Positions 10,811 through 23,745 of a stretch of DNA of 64,000 nt are shown here, one piece after another (the first letter of the stretch is position 1; every line of letters begins with the position of its first letter). A program made the translations under genes and the position numbers. The notes below the pieces were generated by a model. That model searched no databases, was not told where the DNA came from, and saw only the letters and a program-made list of their open reading frames with translations. This DNA is from Eublepharis macularius (taxonomy: Eukaryota > Chordata > Lepidosauria > Squamata > Eublepharidae), in assembly GCF_028583425.1 (NCBI RefSeq), contig NC_072791.1, positions 41,175,368 to 41,239,367 on the forward strand, read 5' to 3'.

Positions 10811-13100
10811 AAACAGTGAGTGCCAGGCCAGCAAACGGGAAGGGTTACCAAAGCCGGAGCAGCAGGCCTGTGTGTGGGCCGAAGGCTGGCACAGTTGATC
10901 AGGACGGAGCCTGTTGGGAATCCTTGCAAGCAGGGGACCAGACACAGAAACGCAAGCCACACCATTCCAGATTGTGGAGCACAACTGTGAGTGCCAGGCC
11001 AGCAACCAAAAAGGGTTACCTTGGCCAAAGCAGCATACCTGTGTGTGGCCCACAGGCTGGCACAGTTGATCAGGACGGAGCCTGTTGGGAATCCTTGCAA
11101 GCAGGGGACCAGACACAGAAAAGCAAGCCACACCATTCCAGATTGTGAAGCACAACTGTGAGAGCCAGCCAGAAGAAAGGCTTCTGGCCTGTGTAGGCCC
11201 AAAGCTGGCACACTCTGGTTTTAATCTTAAAACAGTGGATCAAGCTTAAAGAAGGCAAGCACAACAACCAATGCTGAACCCCCCCCCCCCACCATCAAAC
11301 ATTGTCTGCCCAACCTGTCCCCCAGGCCATACCTGTGTGTGGCCCACAGGCTGGCACAGTTGATCAGGACGGAGCCTGTTGGGAATCCTTGCAAGCAGGG
11401 GACCAGACACAGAAAAGCAAGCCACACCATTCCAGATGGTGAAGCACAACTGTGAGAGCCAGCCAGAAGAAAGGCTTCTGGCCTGTGTAGGCCCAAAGCT
11501 GGCACACTCTTGTTTTAATCTTAAAACAGTAGATCAAGCTTAAAGAAGGCAAGCACAACAACCAATGCTGAACCACCCCCCCCCCCCCATCAAACATTGT
11601 CTGCCCAACCTGTCCCCCAGGCCATACCTGTGTGTGGCCCACAGGCTGGCACAGTTGATCAGGACGGAGCCTGTTGGGAATCCTTGCAAGCAGGGGACCA
11701 GACACAGAAAAACAAGCCACACCATTCCAGATTGTGGAGCACAACTGTGAGAGCCAGCCAGAAGAAAGGCTTCTGGCCTGTGTAGGCCCAAAGCTGGCAC
11801 ACTCTTGTTTTAATCTTAAAACAGTAGATCAAGCTTAAAGAAGGCAAGCACAACAACCAATGCTGAACCACCCCCCCCCATCAAACATTGTCTGCCCAAC
11901 CTGTCCCCCAGGCCATACCTGTGTGTGGCCCACAGGCTGGCACAGTTGATCAGGACGGAGCCTGTTGGGAATCCTTGCAAGCAGGGGACCAGACACAGAA
12001 AAACAAGCCACACCATTCCAGATGGTGAAGCACAACTGTGAGAGCCAGCCAGAAGAAAGGCTTCTGGCCTGTGTAGGCCCAAAGCTGGCACACTCTTGTT
12101 TTAATCTTAAAACAGTAGATCAAGCTTAAAGAAGGCAAGCACAACAACCAATGCTGAACCACCCCCACCCCCACCATCAAACATTGTCTGCCCAACCTGT
12201 CCCCCAGGCCATACCTGTGTGTGGCCCACAGGCTGGCACAGTTGATCAGGACGGAGCCTGTTGGGAATCCTTGCAAGCAGGGGACCAGACACAGAAAAAC
12301 AAGCCACACCATTCCAGATTGTGGAGCACAACTGTGAGAGCCAGCCAGAAGAAAGGCTTCTGGCCTGTGTAGGCCCAAAGCTGGCACACTCTTGTTTTAA
12401 TCTTAAAACAGTAGATCAAGCTTAAAGAAGGCAAGCACAACAACCAATGCTGAACCACCCCCCCCCCCCACCATCAAACATTGTCTGCCCAACCTGTCCC
12501 CCAGGCCATACCTGTGTGTGGCCCACAGGCTGGCACAGTTGATCAGGACGGAGCCTGTTGGGAATCCTTGCAAGCAGGGGACCAGACACAGAAAAACAAG
12601 CCACACCATTCCAGATTGTGGAGCACAACTGTGAGAGCCAGCCAGAAGAAAGGCTTCTGGCCTGTGTAGGCCCAAAGCTGGCACACTCTTGTTTTAATCT
12701 TAAAACAGTAGATCAAGCTTAAAGAAGGCAAGCACAACAACCAATGCTGAACCACCCCCCCCCCCCACCATCAAACATTGTCTGCCCAACCTGTCCCCCA
12801 GGCCATACCTGTGTGTGGCCCACAGGCTGGCACAGTTGATCAGGACGGAGCCTGTTGGGAATCCTTGCAAGCAGGGGACCAGACACAGAAAAGCAAGCCA
12901 CACCATTCCAGATTGTGGAGCACAACTGTGAGAGCCAGCCAGAAGAAAGGCTTCTGGCCTGTGTAGGCCCAAAGCTGGCACACTCTTGTTTTAATCTTAA
13001 AACAATGGATCAAGCTTAAAGAAGGCAAGCACAACAACCAATGCTGAAACCCCCACCCCACCATCAAACATTGTCTGCCCAACCTGTCCCCCAGGCCATG
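10811..13100. repeat. satellite-like tandem array, unit about 297 bp
   Basis: The marker GTGTGTGGCCCACAGGCTGG starts at 11041, 11335, 11630, 11921, 12217, 12514 and 12811, giving units of 291-297 bp. Length differences come largely from a poly-C tract in each unit. Before 11041 a shorter diverged unit (about 175 bp) has GTGTGTGGGCCGAAGGCTGG at about 10869. Units are nearly identical by eye. The many open frames across it repeat the same translation and are not genes. Confidence 0.95.
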
Positions 13101-13514
13101 CCAAGAATAAACTGCAACACCTTTTTGCAGAGGCAGGCCACAGCAGCACATTGCCCAGCATCAAAAAAATTTACAAAAATTTTAAAAAGGCCTACCAGGT
13201 GTCCTCTCAGGATGTCCAGCACAGTTGATCCTCCAGGCAGATGTCCTCCAGGCTCCAGGTGCAGTCTCTCTTCTTCTCCTCTCTCGGTCACAGCTCAGCA
13301 GCAGCAGCAACAGAAGTGTTCCAGACAGTCTTGCTCCAAATTTAAATCCCCTGCTGCAGCCTCAGCCAAAGATTTAAATCTATTGGCTGGCATGAGAATG
13401 CAGCAGTGGGATTGGTGACTCCTAAAGTCCCCAGTCCCCTGCCTTTCCCCACCCACACTCCAAGAGCCACCCTCCTCCTGCTCCCCCTCCCCTACCTGTT
13501 AGTTTTGGCGGGAA

Positions 13515-13590
13515 TCTCTGCTGCTTTGCAAATGCAAAGTGCAATGCAATGCTTGCACCTTGCATTTGCAAGGCAAAGCAGGATTCCCTA
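13515..13590. repeat. hairpin of hAT interior
   Basis: CTGCTTTGCAAATGCAAAGT is mirrored by TGCATTTGCAAGGCAAAGCAG, with a short centre containing AATGCAATGC. It lies in the right subterminal part of the hAT element. Confidence 0.7.
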
Positions 13591-13689
13591 TCCTCCTTTG
13601 CAAGAGGGGTGGGGGGTGACAGAAGGAGTGAGTGATTCACTCCTTCTCCCCCCCTCCCCTCTTCTAAGAGCCTGCAGGAAGCCTTTGCT

Positions 13690-13915
13690 TCCAGCAGGAT
13701 TTTGCTAGCCGCTTGCTAAGGCAAACGGCTAGCAAAATCAAAATGGCGATTCTCGAATGCCGAAAGAATGCCGAAAGAATCCCGAAACGTTTCGGGTTTT
13801 TCTTTCGGCAATCCCGAAACGTTTCGGCATTCCCCGAAACGTTTCGGGATTCTTGAAGAATGCCGAAACACTTTTGTTTCGGCATTCTTTCGGCATTCTG
13901 AATGCCGAAACGCAC
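13690..13915. repeat. hAT right subterminal hairpin and motif cluster
   Basis: The arms ATTTTGCTAGCCG and CGGCTAGCAAAAT (about 13698-13740) form a hairpin. They are followed at 13755-13915 by many CCGAAA/TTTCGG motifs, including repeated CCCGAAACGTTTCGGG-type palindromes. This mirrors the left end. Confidence 0.8.
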
Positions 13916-13922
13916 ATCCCTA

Positions 13923-13930
13923 GTATTTAT
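13923..13930. repeat. target-site duplication, right copy (GTATTTAT)
   Basis: Identical to 1441-1448 and directly adjacent to the inverted hAT terminus. Confidence 0.9.
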
Positions 13931-14844
13931 ATTTGAGATTTTTGGCCCCAATGTGCATTACTTTGCACTTGGCCACGTTGAACCTCATTTGCCACGTTGA
14001 CGCCCACTCGCCCAGCCTCAACAGATCCCTTTGGAGTGCCTCACAATCCTCCCTGGTTCTCACCACCCTGAACAATTTAGTGTCATCCGCAAACTTAGCC
14101 ACAGCTTACTCCCAACTCCAAATCATTAACGAACAAGTTAAAAAGCACCAGATTCAATACTGAGCCCTGCGGTACCCCACTACTTACCACTCTTCACTGT
14201 GAATATTGCCCATTTATACTCACTCTCTGTTTCCTATTCATTAGCCAGTTTTTGATCCACAAGAGGACTTGTCCTTTTACCCCATTGAGCTTCCTTATCA
14301 GCCTTTGATGAGGAACTTTATCAAAAGCTTTCTGGAAGTCCAGGTAGATAACATCTATTTGTTCCCCCTTGTCCACATGTTTGTTCACGACCTCAAAGAA
14401 CTCTAACAGGTTTGTGAGACAAGATCTTTCCTTACAGAACCCATGCTGAGCTTTTCTCAATAGCTTTTGTTCATCAATGTGCCTACGAATTCTCTCTTTA
14501 ATAATGGTTTCCACCAACTTACCCGGTATTGACATTAGACTGACTGTCCTGTAATTTCCTGGATCTCCTTTGGAACCCTTTTTAAAGATGGGGGTGACAT
14601 TAGCTATCTTCCAGTCCTCAGAAATGGAGGCAGATGTTAATGAAAGATTACATATCTTTGTCAGGAGATCCACAAGTTCACATTTGAGTTCTTTCAGAAC
14701 TCTTGGATGTATACCATCCGGGCCTGGTGATTTGTTAGTTATTAAATTGTCTATCAGTCGTAGGACCTCCTCTCTCGTCACCTCAGTCTCACTCAGGTCT
14801 TTCAACACTCCTCCCAAAATCAATGGTTCTGGAATGATCAACAC
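13923..14844 (-). pseudogene. CR1-like LINE reverse transcriptase, 5' part
   Basis: A 216-codon open frame (14844-14194) covers RT motifs: KSPGPDGIHPRVLKEL, NVTPIFKKGSKGDPGNYRTV, AQHGFCKERSCLTNLLEFF and DVIYLDFQKAFDKVPHQ. A second piece (14102-13931) has KFADDTKLF, the catalytic box, and ends at MHIGAKNLKYKY. These match CR1/L2-group non-LTR retrotransposons. The element is 5'-truncated at about 14844, lacks the endonuclease, and is split by the hAT insertion with its 3' end at 1329-1448. It is not functional. Confidence 0.88.
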
Positions 14845-15849
14845 AAGACCATAGACCTTTTGCCTGAAGGGCCTTCCTCAGTGGTCAATAATACACACTT
14901 TTACAAAAAACAAGTCCACACATGAAGCAACCAATATGTATCAATTCTGCCTTGGGGATATTACCTCATATATTGTGTGGTGTAATATAAATTATGACAG
15001 CAGGCCATGGATCCCTTCACATGATAATTGCACTCACAAAACACTCTTCATTGGTGTTGTTATAATCAGGTATTAAGCTTCTAATATTTCTGGATGTGTG
15101 TATCATCAATCTGTAATTGAAATCAAATTCAATTACAGATTGATCATCTAGTCTGGCAACATCTTGTTTGGCTGTAAGGGTGATGCATGATTTGGTGAGG
15201 ATAGATCATAGATTAAATTTCCAGACAAGTGCACACTGTCAGGGATAGAGGCTCTATATGGGGATGAGTGTTGACTTACTAGCCCACCATATACTTTGTA
15301 CATAGAAAGTCGTAGGTATATTGCATCTTAAGTTAGTAGGTGCAACGGAAGACCTTTCTCAGCCCAGCATATTGGAGAGCTGCTGCCAGCCATCATAGAC
15401 AGTAATGAGCAGTATATGCATCTATGACTTTTTTCTTGCACTCTGGTCACAAGCAACCCTATTTTTCAGTTTTGAATCCATATGCCCAAACACATAACCA
15501 GTACAACTAGGTGTGTTACTATTATTATACAACTTTCATTAACACATATTTCCCTCCCTTCTGGGCAAATGGTAATTTTTATCTACTCATATTATATGAA
15601 TACTCATTGACTTCCAGAAAGAGAATTAGAGGGTACTTGCTTCTATGTAGCAATGCCTTGCCATTTCCCTGATGTCGTCAAAGTATGAGTGAGGGATTGG
15701 GAGTAGGGATGTGTACATATTCCTTTTTTTCATTTCTTTTGTGTTCGTGTATATTTTTGTGAATGGTTTGAGTTCTCTGCTTTTTGCAGTTGATTTTCTA
15801 CATTCAGAATGCAGAATGAATGCATTCTGAAAAATGTAGTCTACCACTA
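14845..15849. other. no gene; degenerate Penelope-type tail and a short palindrome
   Basis: At about 14849-14885 the reverse complement reads CACTGAGGAAGGCCCTTCAG then GCAAAAGGTC, resembling the CTGANGA-stem-GAAA tails of Penelope-like elements but degraded. A perfect 16-bp inverted repeat (ATCAATCTGTAATTGA) lies at 15105-15120/15129-15144. Nothing else is recognised. Confidence 0.4.
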
Positions 15850-16625
15850 GCTAGAGTTCCCAGGTGTCCAGTATTCACCTGGACAGTCTGATACTTTGGG
15901 GGATTGTCCAGTAAAAAAGATCCTCCCTGCTTCTCCAGGTACCCAGCCTCCTGCAGCTGCAAGCACTAGCCTGGGTGCTTGGATGGACTCCTACAGCTGT
16001 GTATGCCGGCAAAAGCAGCCAACCAGCCTGGGCCCCAGGGTAGTCTCCATGGTGGTCCTGCAGCTATGCAGCCTTGACAGGGACAGCCAAGCACCCCAGG
16101 CACTTGGGTGGCCTCCAGCATCTGGGCACCTGCAGGTGTGGCCAGCCAGCAGGGGCAGCATCTATGGTGCTCCTGCTGGCTTCCTGTGACTGTGTAGCCC
16201 TGGCAGAAGCAGCCAGCCACCCTAGGCACTTGGGTGGCCTCCAGTGCCTGAAGAAATAGCCAGCCAGCTCAGGTGGCCTCCAGAGTGTTCCCATGGCTGC
16301 GTGGCCTTTGCAGAAGTGGCTAGCCACCCCAGGCAGCCTCTTTGATGCTCCAGCTGGCTTCCTATGACTGCATGACCCTGAAAGGAGCAGCCAGCCACCC
16401 AGACACCTGAGCACACTCCTGCAGCTGTGTGCCTGCAGGAATGGCCAGCCAGCATGGGCAGTCTCCACAGTGCTCTTGCGACTGCGCAGCCCTGTCAGCA
16501 GTGGCCAGCCCACCTAGGCAGCCCCCTTGGCTCCAGGTGGTCTCCGTGTTGTTCTTGTGGCTGTGCAGCCCCAGTAGGAGTGGCCAGGCACCCCAGGCAG
16601 CCTCTGTGGTGCTCCTGCAGAAGAG
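15850..16625. repeat. MITE carrying an expanded minisatellite
   Basis: It starts with TTCCCAGGTGTCCAGTATTC and GGACAGTCTGATACTTTGGG, the same head as the element at 26189-26660. It is followed by about ten degenerate units of roughly 65-75 bp around GTGGCCAGCCACCCCAGGCA and GGTGCTCCTGCAGCTGTG. No opposite terminus is clear. Long open frames here follow the repeat. Confidence 0.75.
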
Positions 16626-17356
16626 ATGTGGATCCATGCAGATTAATGAGTTGTTTTCTGTGAAAAGTCATAACAGTGGAAACCATTTTGTTCAGATCTT
16701 ATTGCTCACCCTATATACATTAGATATTTTCAGTAGAGAGTAATTGCTGATTTTTTTTATCCTGTAGATGAGGTAGCAGAAAAGGTAGGATGGCCTTTCC
16801 TTCTACCTCACCAGTTGAAAAGGGCTAGGCTTCAGCGATACAGTTCTTGGAGAGAAAGTTCTGCACATGTGTTCTCTGAAATAATGCTACAGACGCAATA
16901 AACATTATCCCATTCTGCTCAGTGAGAAACTGTTGACTTGGCATGCACAAGCACAAAAATGATAATGAATTCAGGTGAGACAAAATAAGAATTATATTTT
17001 ATGGATTATGCATAACTGCTGCTCAAAGTAGCAAGCAATCCTGCTTCTCTCTCTCTCCTCTACAATGTTTAATTCAACTAATCATACGATACAAAATAAG
17101 GTAACCCTTGCCCCTTGTGTTTCCTTTCCCTTGCTTTTTCATTGATTGCTGCTTGAGGAGGGCAAGGAAATGTGATGTGTGATAACACCATACTCTTTAT
17201 TTCATTCCCTTACATATCACGGAGAAGCAAAAGGAAACAGGGGGCCACTAATTGTCATGACGGGCACACATTTGTATAGTCTTACTCTTTAATATGAAAC
17301 TTCAGTCTGAGGTCACGATTGAAGCTGTAATGCATGCCTTACAGCGTCTACATGTG
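16626..17356. other. no gene seen
   Basis: No recognisable exon, RNA gene or repeat family. Confidence 0.4.
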
Positions 17357-17364
17357 CTGTGAAA

Positions 17365-17764
17365 TCGGGATGAGCATGAACCAAAATACGAACCAAAATT
17401 CATGATGAACCAGGCCAGTTTGTAGTTTGCAAAGTTCATCATATCCCATTTCTGATGAACTGCCACAAACTTTAGACTAGTTCGTTTGGTTCATTTTTTG
17501 GTTTGTTACTGCAGACAGCCTGGTGCCGATCAATCAGTTTCCTAGGCAACAGGAGATGGACTTCCTGCAGATCTTCTGCTGACCCGGAAGTGACCTTCTG
17601 CTGGCCCGGAAGTGACGATTTTCTGACCTGAGTGTGACGTTTTCATGAACCAAATGAACCGGTTCGTGAACCAGGGGGGCAGGTTTGTGAAAGTTCATGG
17701 TTCGTGAAATTTGACGAACCACAAACCACACAGTTCACTTTTTTCTGGTTCATGCCCATCTCTA
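17365..17764 (+). mobile_element. hAT-type MITE rich in GAACC motifs
   Basis: The right terminus is the inverse of TAGAGATGGGCATGAACC and the left terminus is a diverged version (TCGGGATGAGCATGAACC). They are flanked by CTGTGAAA (17357-17364) and CTGTGAAT (17765-17772), a 7/8 target duplication. The interior has many GAACC/GGTTC motifs and a centre with GACAGCCTGGTGCC and CCCGGAAGTGAC. The better-preserved relative at 54566-54960 is in the opposite orientation. It encodes nothing and would depend on a hAT transposase in trans. Confidence 0.85.
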
Positions 17765-17772
17765 CTGTGAAT

Positions 17773-20071
17773 TCTAGAGGCCTTAGAATTTATTGCATCT
17801 CTCCTAATGTGCATAAATCCCTTCCCAGTTCCTTATTGGGGTAGTTTCTGATCTGTACCTAGAGAGGCAGGTACCGATCAGAATATGCCTAATGATATAG
17901 GATTAGGAGTCTCCAGACTTGTTGTTCTCCATAGCAGGAGTCACTCCTGGGAATCATTGGTATGTGCGTGTATGTGTGTGTGGGAAGGGAGGGATATATG
18001 GACCCCTTCTGTGTAGCAGGTATGCTTTAAACTGTGAATGTGTTTGATGGTATCAATGGGAACCCACCAAGGGGTTAGATGTTTTTTCTGGAAAGACATG
18101 GCTGTTTTCACACTGTTGTGGACCATTTTATACCTTTGTCCCTTTTTCAGACATATTTCAGACAAGTGCCTTGAATTATCATATTTATATGTATGAAGCA
18201 TGAGAACATTAACTTCAAATCAACAGGGATACTTTGAATCTTGAAAATCTTGACACCAGCACGGCCACACATGAAGCCACTTTATTCTGTATCACATCAT
18301 TGGTCTCCCAAACTAAGCATTGTCTGCTCAGACTGGTACAGGCTCTTCAGCATCATCTACTACTTCATTTATTATCTGGTCCTTTTAACTGGAGATCACA
18401 AGGATTGAATCTGGGACCTTTTACATGCTTATCAGATGTGTTCTACTACTTAGTAATGCGCTCTTCCCTAAAATGTGATACTTTCCTAAAAAGGTCATGG
18501 TGGGGGAACTGGGGTTTAACACTTCTTATTGTACCATTGCACCATTTTCAATCAAGCCCTCCCCATGAAAGCTGCACTTAACCCTGTTGGGGAGATCATA
18601 CAAGCACTGCACAGGTGCATGTATCTTTTTCTTAGAAGGGCATATAGCACCTCAAAGGAGGTGGTTAAAATTTGCGCAGAGAAAAAGGCATGGTGAGAAC
18701 CTGTTAAACCACTCCTCCATTGCCACAATTCTAGTCTGAATTCCTCTGCCCAAAGCCACATCGAAGCCTTTAAACGGTAATACCAGTCTTACTTATGGGT
18801 CCCTGTAGTCATAGTTTTTCTCCAAAAGATTTCAGCTTCAGTTTTTCTGCAATTCTTGCCACATTTGGGGGCCTATCATAAGTTTTTAATACTCTGAATT
18901 TAAACAGCTATTTCAGAAGGCTTTATGCAATTACTATTTTCCCACCTGCGAATCATTCCTCTGACGGAAATTTTGATGACAGAAGGATTTGTTTCTCATG
19001 CTTCAGATACAAGCTGAGATGTCCCCCTAGATTACTGAGCCTGGGTCATTCCAAAATGCGTAGATATCACTGCGTTCACTTTACTGCAAAGTGGCCGCTG
19101 AGAGAATTTACTTCTCAGATTGTACGTGAGGAGCAGGGCGGGAGAAAGTGTTCTGGAGAAAGGAAAGAGAGAGAATGTGTGTATGTGAGATAGATGGCGC
19201 GTATGTGGGAAGAGTGACTGAGTGTAAAGAGAGTGGTATGCACACAGAGAGAAATAAGCCACGTCCCTTATTTTAATGCAAGTGGGTAAACAGCCAGCGC
19301 TGTAATAAATCTCTGAGGCATTTGATCCCTATAAACCATCTTAATCCTTAGGGCTACTCTGGCAATGAGAGATAACTGCTCTGAAGCAGAAATGTTCTTA
19401 GCATAAAACCTGTGCTATGTTTACTCTCCGTGTCAATTTTCCCCCTCTCTTAAAAAAATTAATAAATAGTTTTAAAACACCCTCTCTTCCCCATCCCAAA
19501 GGCCTTTTTCAAGTGTTTCATCTGCTAGGTCTGCCAGCCCGTCACTTCACTAATGAGAAATTCTAAATTTATGGCTTATTATCATCAGTTCAGGCAAAAT
19601 GGTGATACAGAAGAACACAAAGGGGTTATTAATCCTTTGCAGTGCTCGCTGCAGCTTTCCATCAAGGCGGGGAGACGATCTTGGGTGGCACAAAGAAAAT
19701 AGCCATGGTGAACTTAGAGCATTGCTTCTAGCGGAAAGTGCCTAGGTGGAGAAGATTTGGTTGGTTCAGAAGGGTCTCATTTCTTGCAGTGCCCTCCTAA
19801 GCAGAGGTGCACCCTTCAAGGCCAATGACTTCAACGGGGTTAGAAGGCAGAAACTGATCACTTTTGTTACTCAGCCATTGTTGACTCACGTGTAAACTAT
19901 TGCCATTGAGAAGCATTGCAGTTCCGGTCAGGGGATATAATGCGAAAGTTTCTGTCTATAGTATCAGTTCCATGAGGACCGGGAAGGCCAGCATATAAAC
20001 CGCTTAACTCAATATATAATAGATGTGGTTTTCTTTTTTTCCCTCCCAGATCTGTAGTGGCTCTTTCACAC
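17773..20071. other. no gene seen
   Basis: Mostly unique-looking sequence. A short match to an old interspersed repeat (CCTCCTAAGCAGAGGTGCAC) lies near 19790. No exon or RNA gene is supportable. Confidence 0.4.
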
Positions 20072-20074
20072 TGA

Positions 20075-20276
20075 GAGCCAAGCTACAAGTGACGCCTGAC
20101 ACAGGTTGGACACTTGTCAGCTTCCCTCAAGTTTTGATGGGAAATGTAGGCATCCTGGTCTTGCAGCTGTAATAGAGAGCCAAGCTGTAAAACCAGGACG
20201 CCTACATTTCCCATCAAAACTTGAGGGAAGCTGACAAGTGTCCAACCTGTGTAAGGCGTCGCTTGTAGCTTGGCTC
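20075..20276. mobile_element. Harbinger-like foldback MITE
   Basis: Nearly the whole element is an inverted repeat with arms of about 90 bp beginning GAGCCAAGCTACAAGTGACG and few mismatches. It is flanked by TGA (20072-20074 and 20277-20279), a 3-bp duplication of the TNA type seen for PIF/Harbinger elements. A shorter relative with a GGGCCAAGCTACACATGACG terminus is at 42542-42659. No coding capacity. Confidence 0.85.
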
Positions 20277-20279
20277 TGA

Positions 20280-20907
20280 GAAAGTTACACAAATAATGTA
20301 GCCAGCATGCATTTGTGAACGGCTATTAAGGGTAGACAGCTGGAAATGTGAACCTTTTTCACTGGATCTGAGACAAGAGAAACATGAAAGCTCTGTTGGC
20401 AGATTTGTGATCACTCATTCACATGCAGATGTCATCACATGATGCTGCACTCATCAACATGCATGTGTGAACAAGGCTTAGAGAATCATGTGTGAATTAG
20501 CTTTTGATCAGAGACCACTGAGCATGTGCAAATGAATCTGTAGAAAGGCATTGTGTCTGAAAGAGTGCAGTAGCTCATTCAAACATGCAAATAATCAGCC
20601 TCCATACGGTGGCCAAAATGCACATGCTCCCCTGAATTAAGCAGGAGACTGTAGGACAGGAATCTTGTGTTAGCCTCCCATATTTCTTCGCCTGCAGGGG
20701 AAAGAGAGGGTGGTTTCTCTCCATTGTTACCATCCACCATTGTCAACTGATGTTTGTATGTTTCCATCTGAGACTTGCGGTATATGCAAAGCGATATGAA
20801 AATGAGAGGGTGAGAATGAATCTTCTGTTGTTTCAATGTGCTATCACTATGCCCCTGATATAAATAAAAGAATGAACCTGAGTACATGTTATGATATGAA
20901 AGGAAGG

Positions 20908-20951
<44 letters not shown>

Positions 20952-23497
20952 ATTTTCATGAACAACAGAATACATGTGCGCTGTTCTATCCCACGTCCCT
21001 TATACCTTTCCTGTCCACAGCAGGAGAAGCATTGCACAGAGTTGAAGATGCAGGCTAATTTCTAATACATTCTGGGGAAATGCATATTGGCTGGTGGACG
21101 CTGGGACCATTGTTGGGAAGATGGAAAGGAGCAAATGGACCTCAGGAAGAAGACCAGGCAGAGTTCATGTCAAGACACTTAGAGTGAGAGTACCAGGAGG
21201 AAAGTCACAGATGTTAAGAGAATTAGAGGTAGAGTATGAGCTTTCGTGAGTCACAGCTCACTTCTTCAGATACTACTGGACTCTTGCTCTTTCCACTGCC
21301 ACAGACAGACTAACATGGATACCCATTTTGATCTAAATGTTAAGAGTTATTGAAATACACCCACCACTTAAATATCTCTTTTATAAGCAGTGCAGCATCC
21401 TTATCTTTGGAACATTTCATAACTGCCCAAAACTCAATGGATTGCTTTAGGACTAAGCGGGAAACAGTTAACCTGGATGGAAAACTGATTATGCAGCTCG
21501 CAGGAAATCAAAATTAAAACACTGTCTGATTATTCTTCTGTTCATGTTACCTGTGGTGAAGAAACTTGCATCAAAGTGAGTCAAAGGCAACTTCTCTCCC
21601 TATTTTATGAACACTTGAAGTTATTCATGGTGGGAATGAGTGTCTCACATGTACACATGTTCCTTACCATCTATACCAGTTATAACCGAACTGAAGTTCT
21701 ACGTATTCATTTGAAATTGCGAGTCTATCCATTGGAAGTTCCCTGGGTAAGTTCACTGGAAAATCTGGGTAAAATACCTCTTGCCCCTCTGGTCTGCATT
21801 TCTACTGTGCTTAAGCCCTTGAAGAGATTATGGCACATGAATGTGATGACTGCTTGTACGGTGAGCCTGGCTTATGTTGCTCCCATTGGTTCTTGCAGGA
21901 TTGTTCAGGGACCACAAAATTCTGGTTGCTGTCAGGTGTCGATTGAGTACACTGGTGCACAACTGAGTGACTGCAGAGTCCTTCCATTAAAGGGAAGTCT
22001 TGTTTGAAAACTTACCTGCATCTTCACTTTCCAGAGTACACTATATATGCATTTTTACCATTATTAGCACAGTTATGGGATGCAACAGTAGTTTCATAAG
22101 ATTCAGGGTGAGGCAATTCCTGAGCTACAAAATTACAGTTCTTCTTTTGTCACAGGCATCCTAGGCACAAATTCCACCCATACCTTATTAATATAAGGTC
22201 CCACAATATACACACATTTAACCTTCACCATACCCACTCTTTTCAGTGTGCTCCATTAGTTACAGCAAAAAGTCTTGTTAACATTTAACGGCTATATGGT
22301 GGCAGAAGCTTTCCTGGACCAGAGCCTATGATCCATGAAGCTTATATTCAGATTTTTTACTTTCTCTCCCTCTCCATCTCTCTCCTCCTTACACACAGGC
22401 ACAGAGAAAACAGCGGGACAACAAGGTCAAAAAGTGCAAGGAGTAACAATAGACCTTTGACATTTCTGTGCACAATACAAGCAAAAGATGTTTAATTTAC
22501 AAGACCAAACTCTGTGATAATACTACCTTTCCACCAATCATAGGAAAGAAATCCAGATCCCAGGTGGTTTGAATGGGTTAGAATGGAGTTTGCTGATCAA
22601 TTCTAGTTCAGAAATTCATGCTAGAAGGGCATCCTTTTGAGATTTTGGTGTTGCACTGTGGTGACTTTTTGGACAGCAACAGCATGTTCTCGTAATGCGT
22701 TTTTGAATGTTGCCCTGTTAAAATCTGATTTGTGTCTTCTCTTTATCTTCTTGCAAAAACACTGGCCTGTTTAAACTGTATAGATAGCAGGAGGACGTTT
22801 TTTTGGGAAACGATGGTATCATGCTGAAGGATGGACAGGTGAATATGAGCCCCTGAATATATGATGTTGTCTGAGTAGATAAGGGACAGGTTTGGAACCT
22901 GGGTTTGCTTCAGGAACTAGTCCCTGGACAGATCTCTCTCTTAAATAGTCCATCGTTGTTTATTTTAGTTTAGGGGGTTATCTGCAAGGGACAGCAAGCC
23001 TAACATCTGAGAGAGAGATGGTGTGGTTTTATAGCTCACTGCAGGTGGTCTATTATCTTCTATTAGGCCTATTCAGTTACAGGCAATTCTTGGGGGAAAG
23101 TATGGCCTTATTGATCTGGCTGGATACTCTACATTTGCCTGATTTAAATCCTGTAGATATGAGTGCTTGTCCAAGGAACTGAATGAATGTCATTTTCTTA
23201 TAGGGCTTGAATGTAGTGCTCTGGGGTAGGAGTTCAAAATGTGCAGATTTGTATAGTGGTCATGGGTTTTTTAATACAAGGCAGTACCTATGAGAGGGTT
23301 GCACCATGGCATCTAGAAAGTGAACCAGCTGGGATGGGCTGGATTGAGGCTCAGGTTGATGGTAGGATATAAGTTGTTGAAATCATAGGGGAACTTCTCA
23401 ACACCTTCCTTCCTGTGGATCATCTGGAGAAATGGAAGTGTTATGATATAGGAGAGAGGGCTTTGGGACCAGGAGCTTCAGAAGTACTGCTCTGTCA
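20280..23497. other. no gene seen; (AG)n microsatellite
   Basis: An AG run lies at about 20910-20949. A chimeric Penelope-type tail lies at 21210-21335 (separate entry). An open frame of 143 codons at 21576-22007 has no recognisable family or codon signature and is probably chance. Confidence 0.4.
21241..21269 (-). ncRNA. hammerhead-ribozyme-like core in a Penelope-type tail
   Basis: The minus strand reads CTGAAGA, one base, GTGAG, a short loop, CTCAC, then GAAAG. That is the CUGANGA-stem II-GAAA order of a hammerhead core with a 5-bp stem II. A downstream plus-strand piece (ACTACTGGACTCTTGCTCTT, 21274 on) is the usual tail of the same family but in the opposite orientation. One extra base after CUGANGA departs from the canonical core. 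Activity is unlikely without a proper stem I. Confidence 0.5.
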
Positions 23498-23745
23498 GAG
23501 AGCCAGTTTGGTGTAGTGTTTAGGAGTGGTAGGAAGGACTCTCTAATCTGGAGAACTGGGTTTGATTCTCCACTCCTCTGCTGGAAGCCAGCTGGGTGAC
23601 CTCGGGTCAGTCACAGCTCTTTGGAGCTCTCTCAGCCCCTCCCACCTCACAGGGTGATTGTTGTGAGGATAATAATAACGCTCTGAGTGTGGTATTAAAT
23701 TCTCCTGAAAGGCAGTATATAAATCAAATGTTGTTATTATTATAT
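23498..23745 (+). repeat. tRNA-derived SINE
   Basis: It starts GAGAGCCAGTTTGGTGTAGTG, with the B-box-like GGGTTTGATTC at about 23560. The body includes CTGGAAGCCAGCTGGGTGAC and CCTCACAGGGTGATTGTTGT, and it ends in ATCAAATGTTGTTATTATTA. Same family as 530-797, slightly shorter in the body. Confidence 0.85.

Larger units (their letters stand above)
1449..13922 (-). mobile_element. large hAT DNA transposon, 12.47 kb, with TIRs and TSD
   Basis: The termini are TAGGGGTGTGC (1449-1459) and, inverted, TAGGGATGTGC (13912-13922), one mismatch in 11. They are flanked by perfect 8-bp GTATTTAT duplications. The insertion splits a CR1-like LINE whose reading frame resumes on the other side. Inside both ends are clusters of TTTCGG/CCGAAA motifs and long hairpins, as expected for hAT subterminal transposase sites. 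The interior encodes a BED/hAT transposase (6757-9496, minus) and carries a satellite-like array (10811-13100). A 2.2-kb insert at about 3121-5375 lies between near-identical direct repeats. Most hAT elements are shorter (roughly 2.5-5 kb), so this copy is unusually large and composite. Orientation is given by the transposase. Confidence 0.85.
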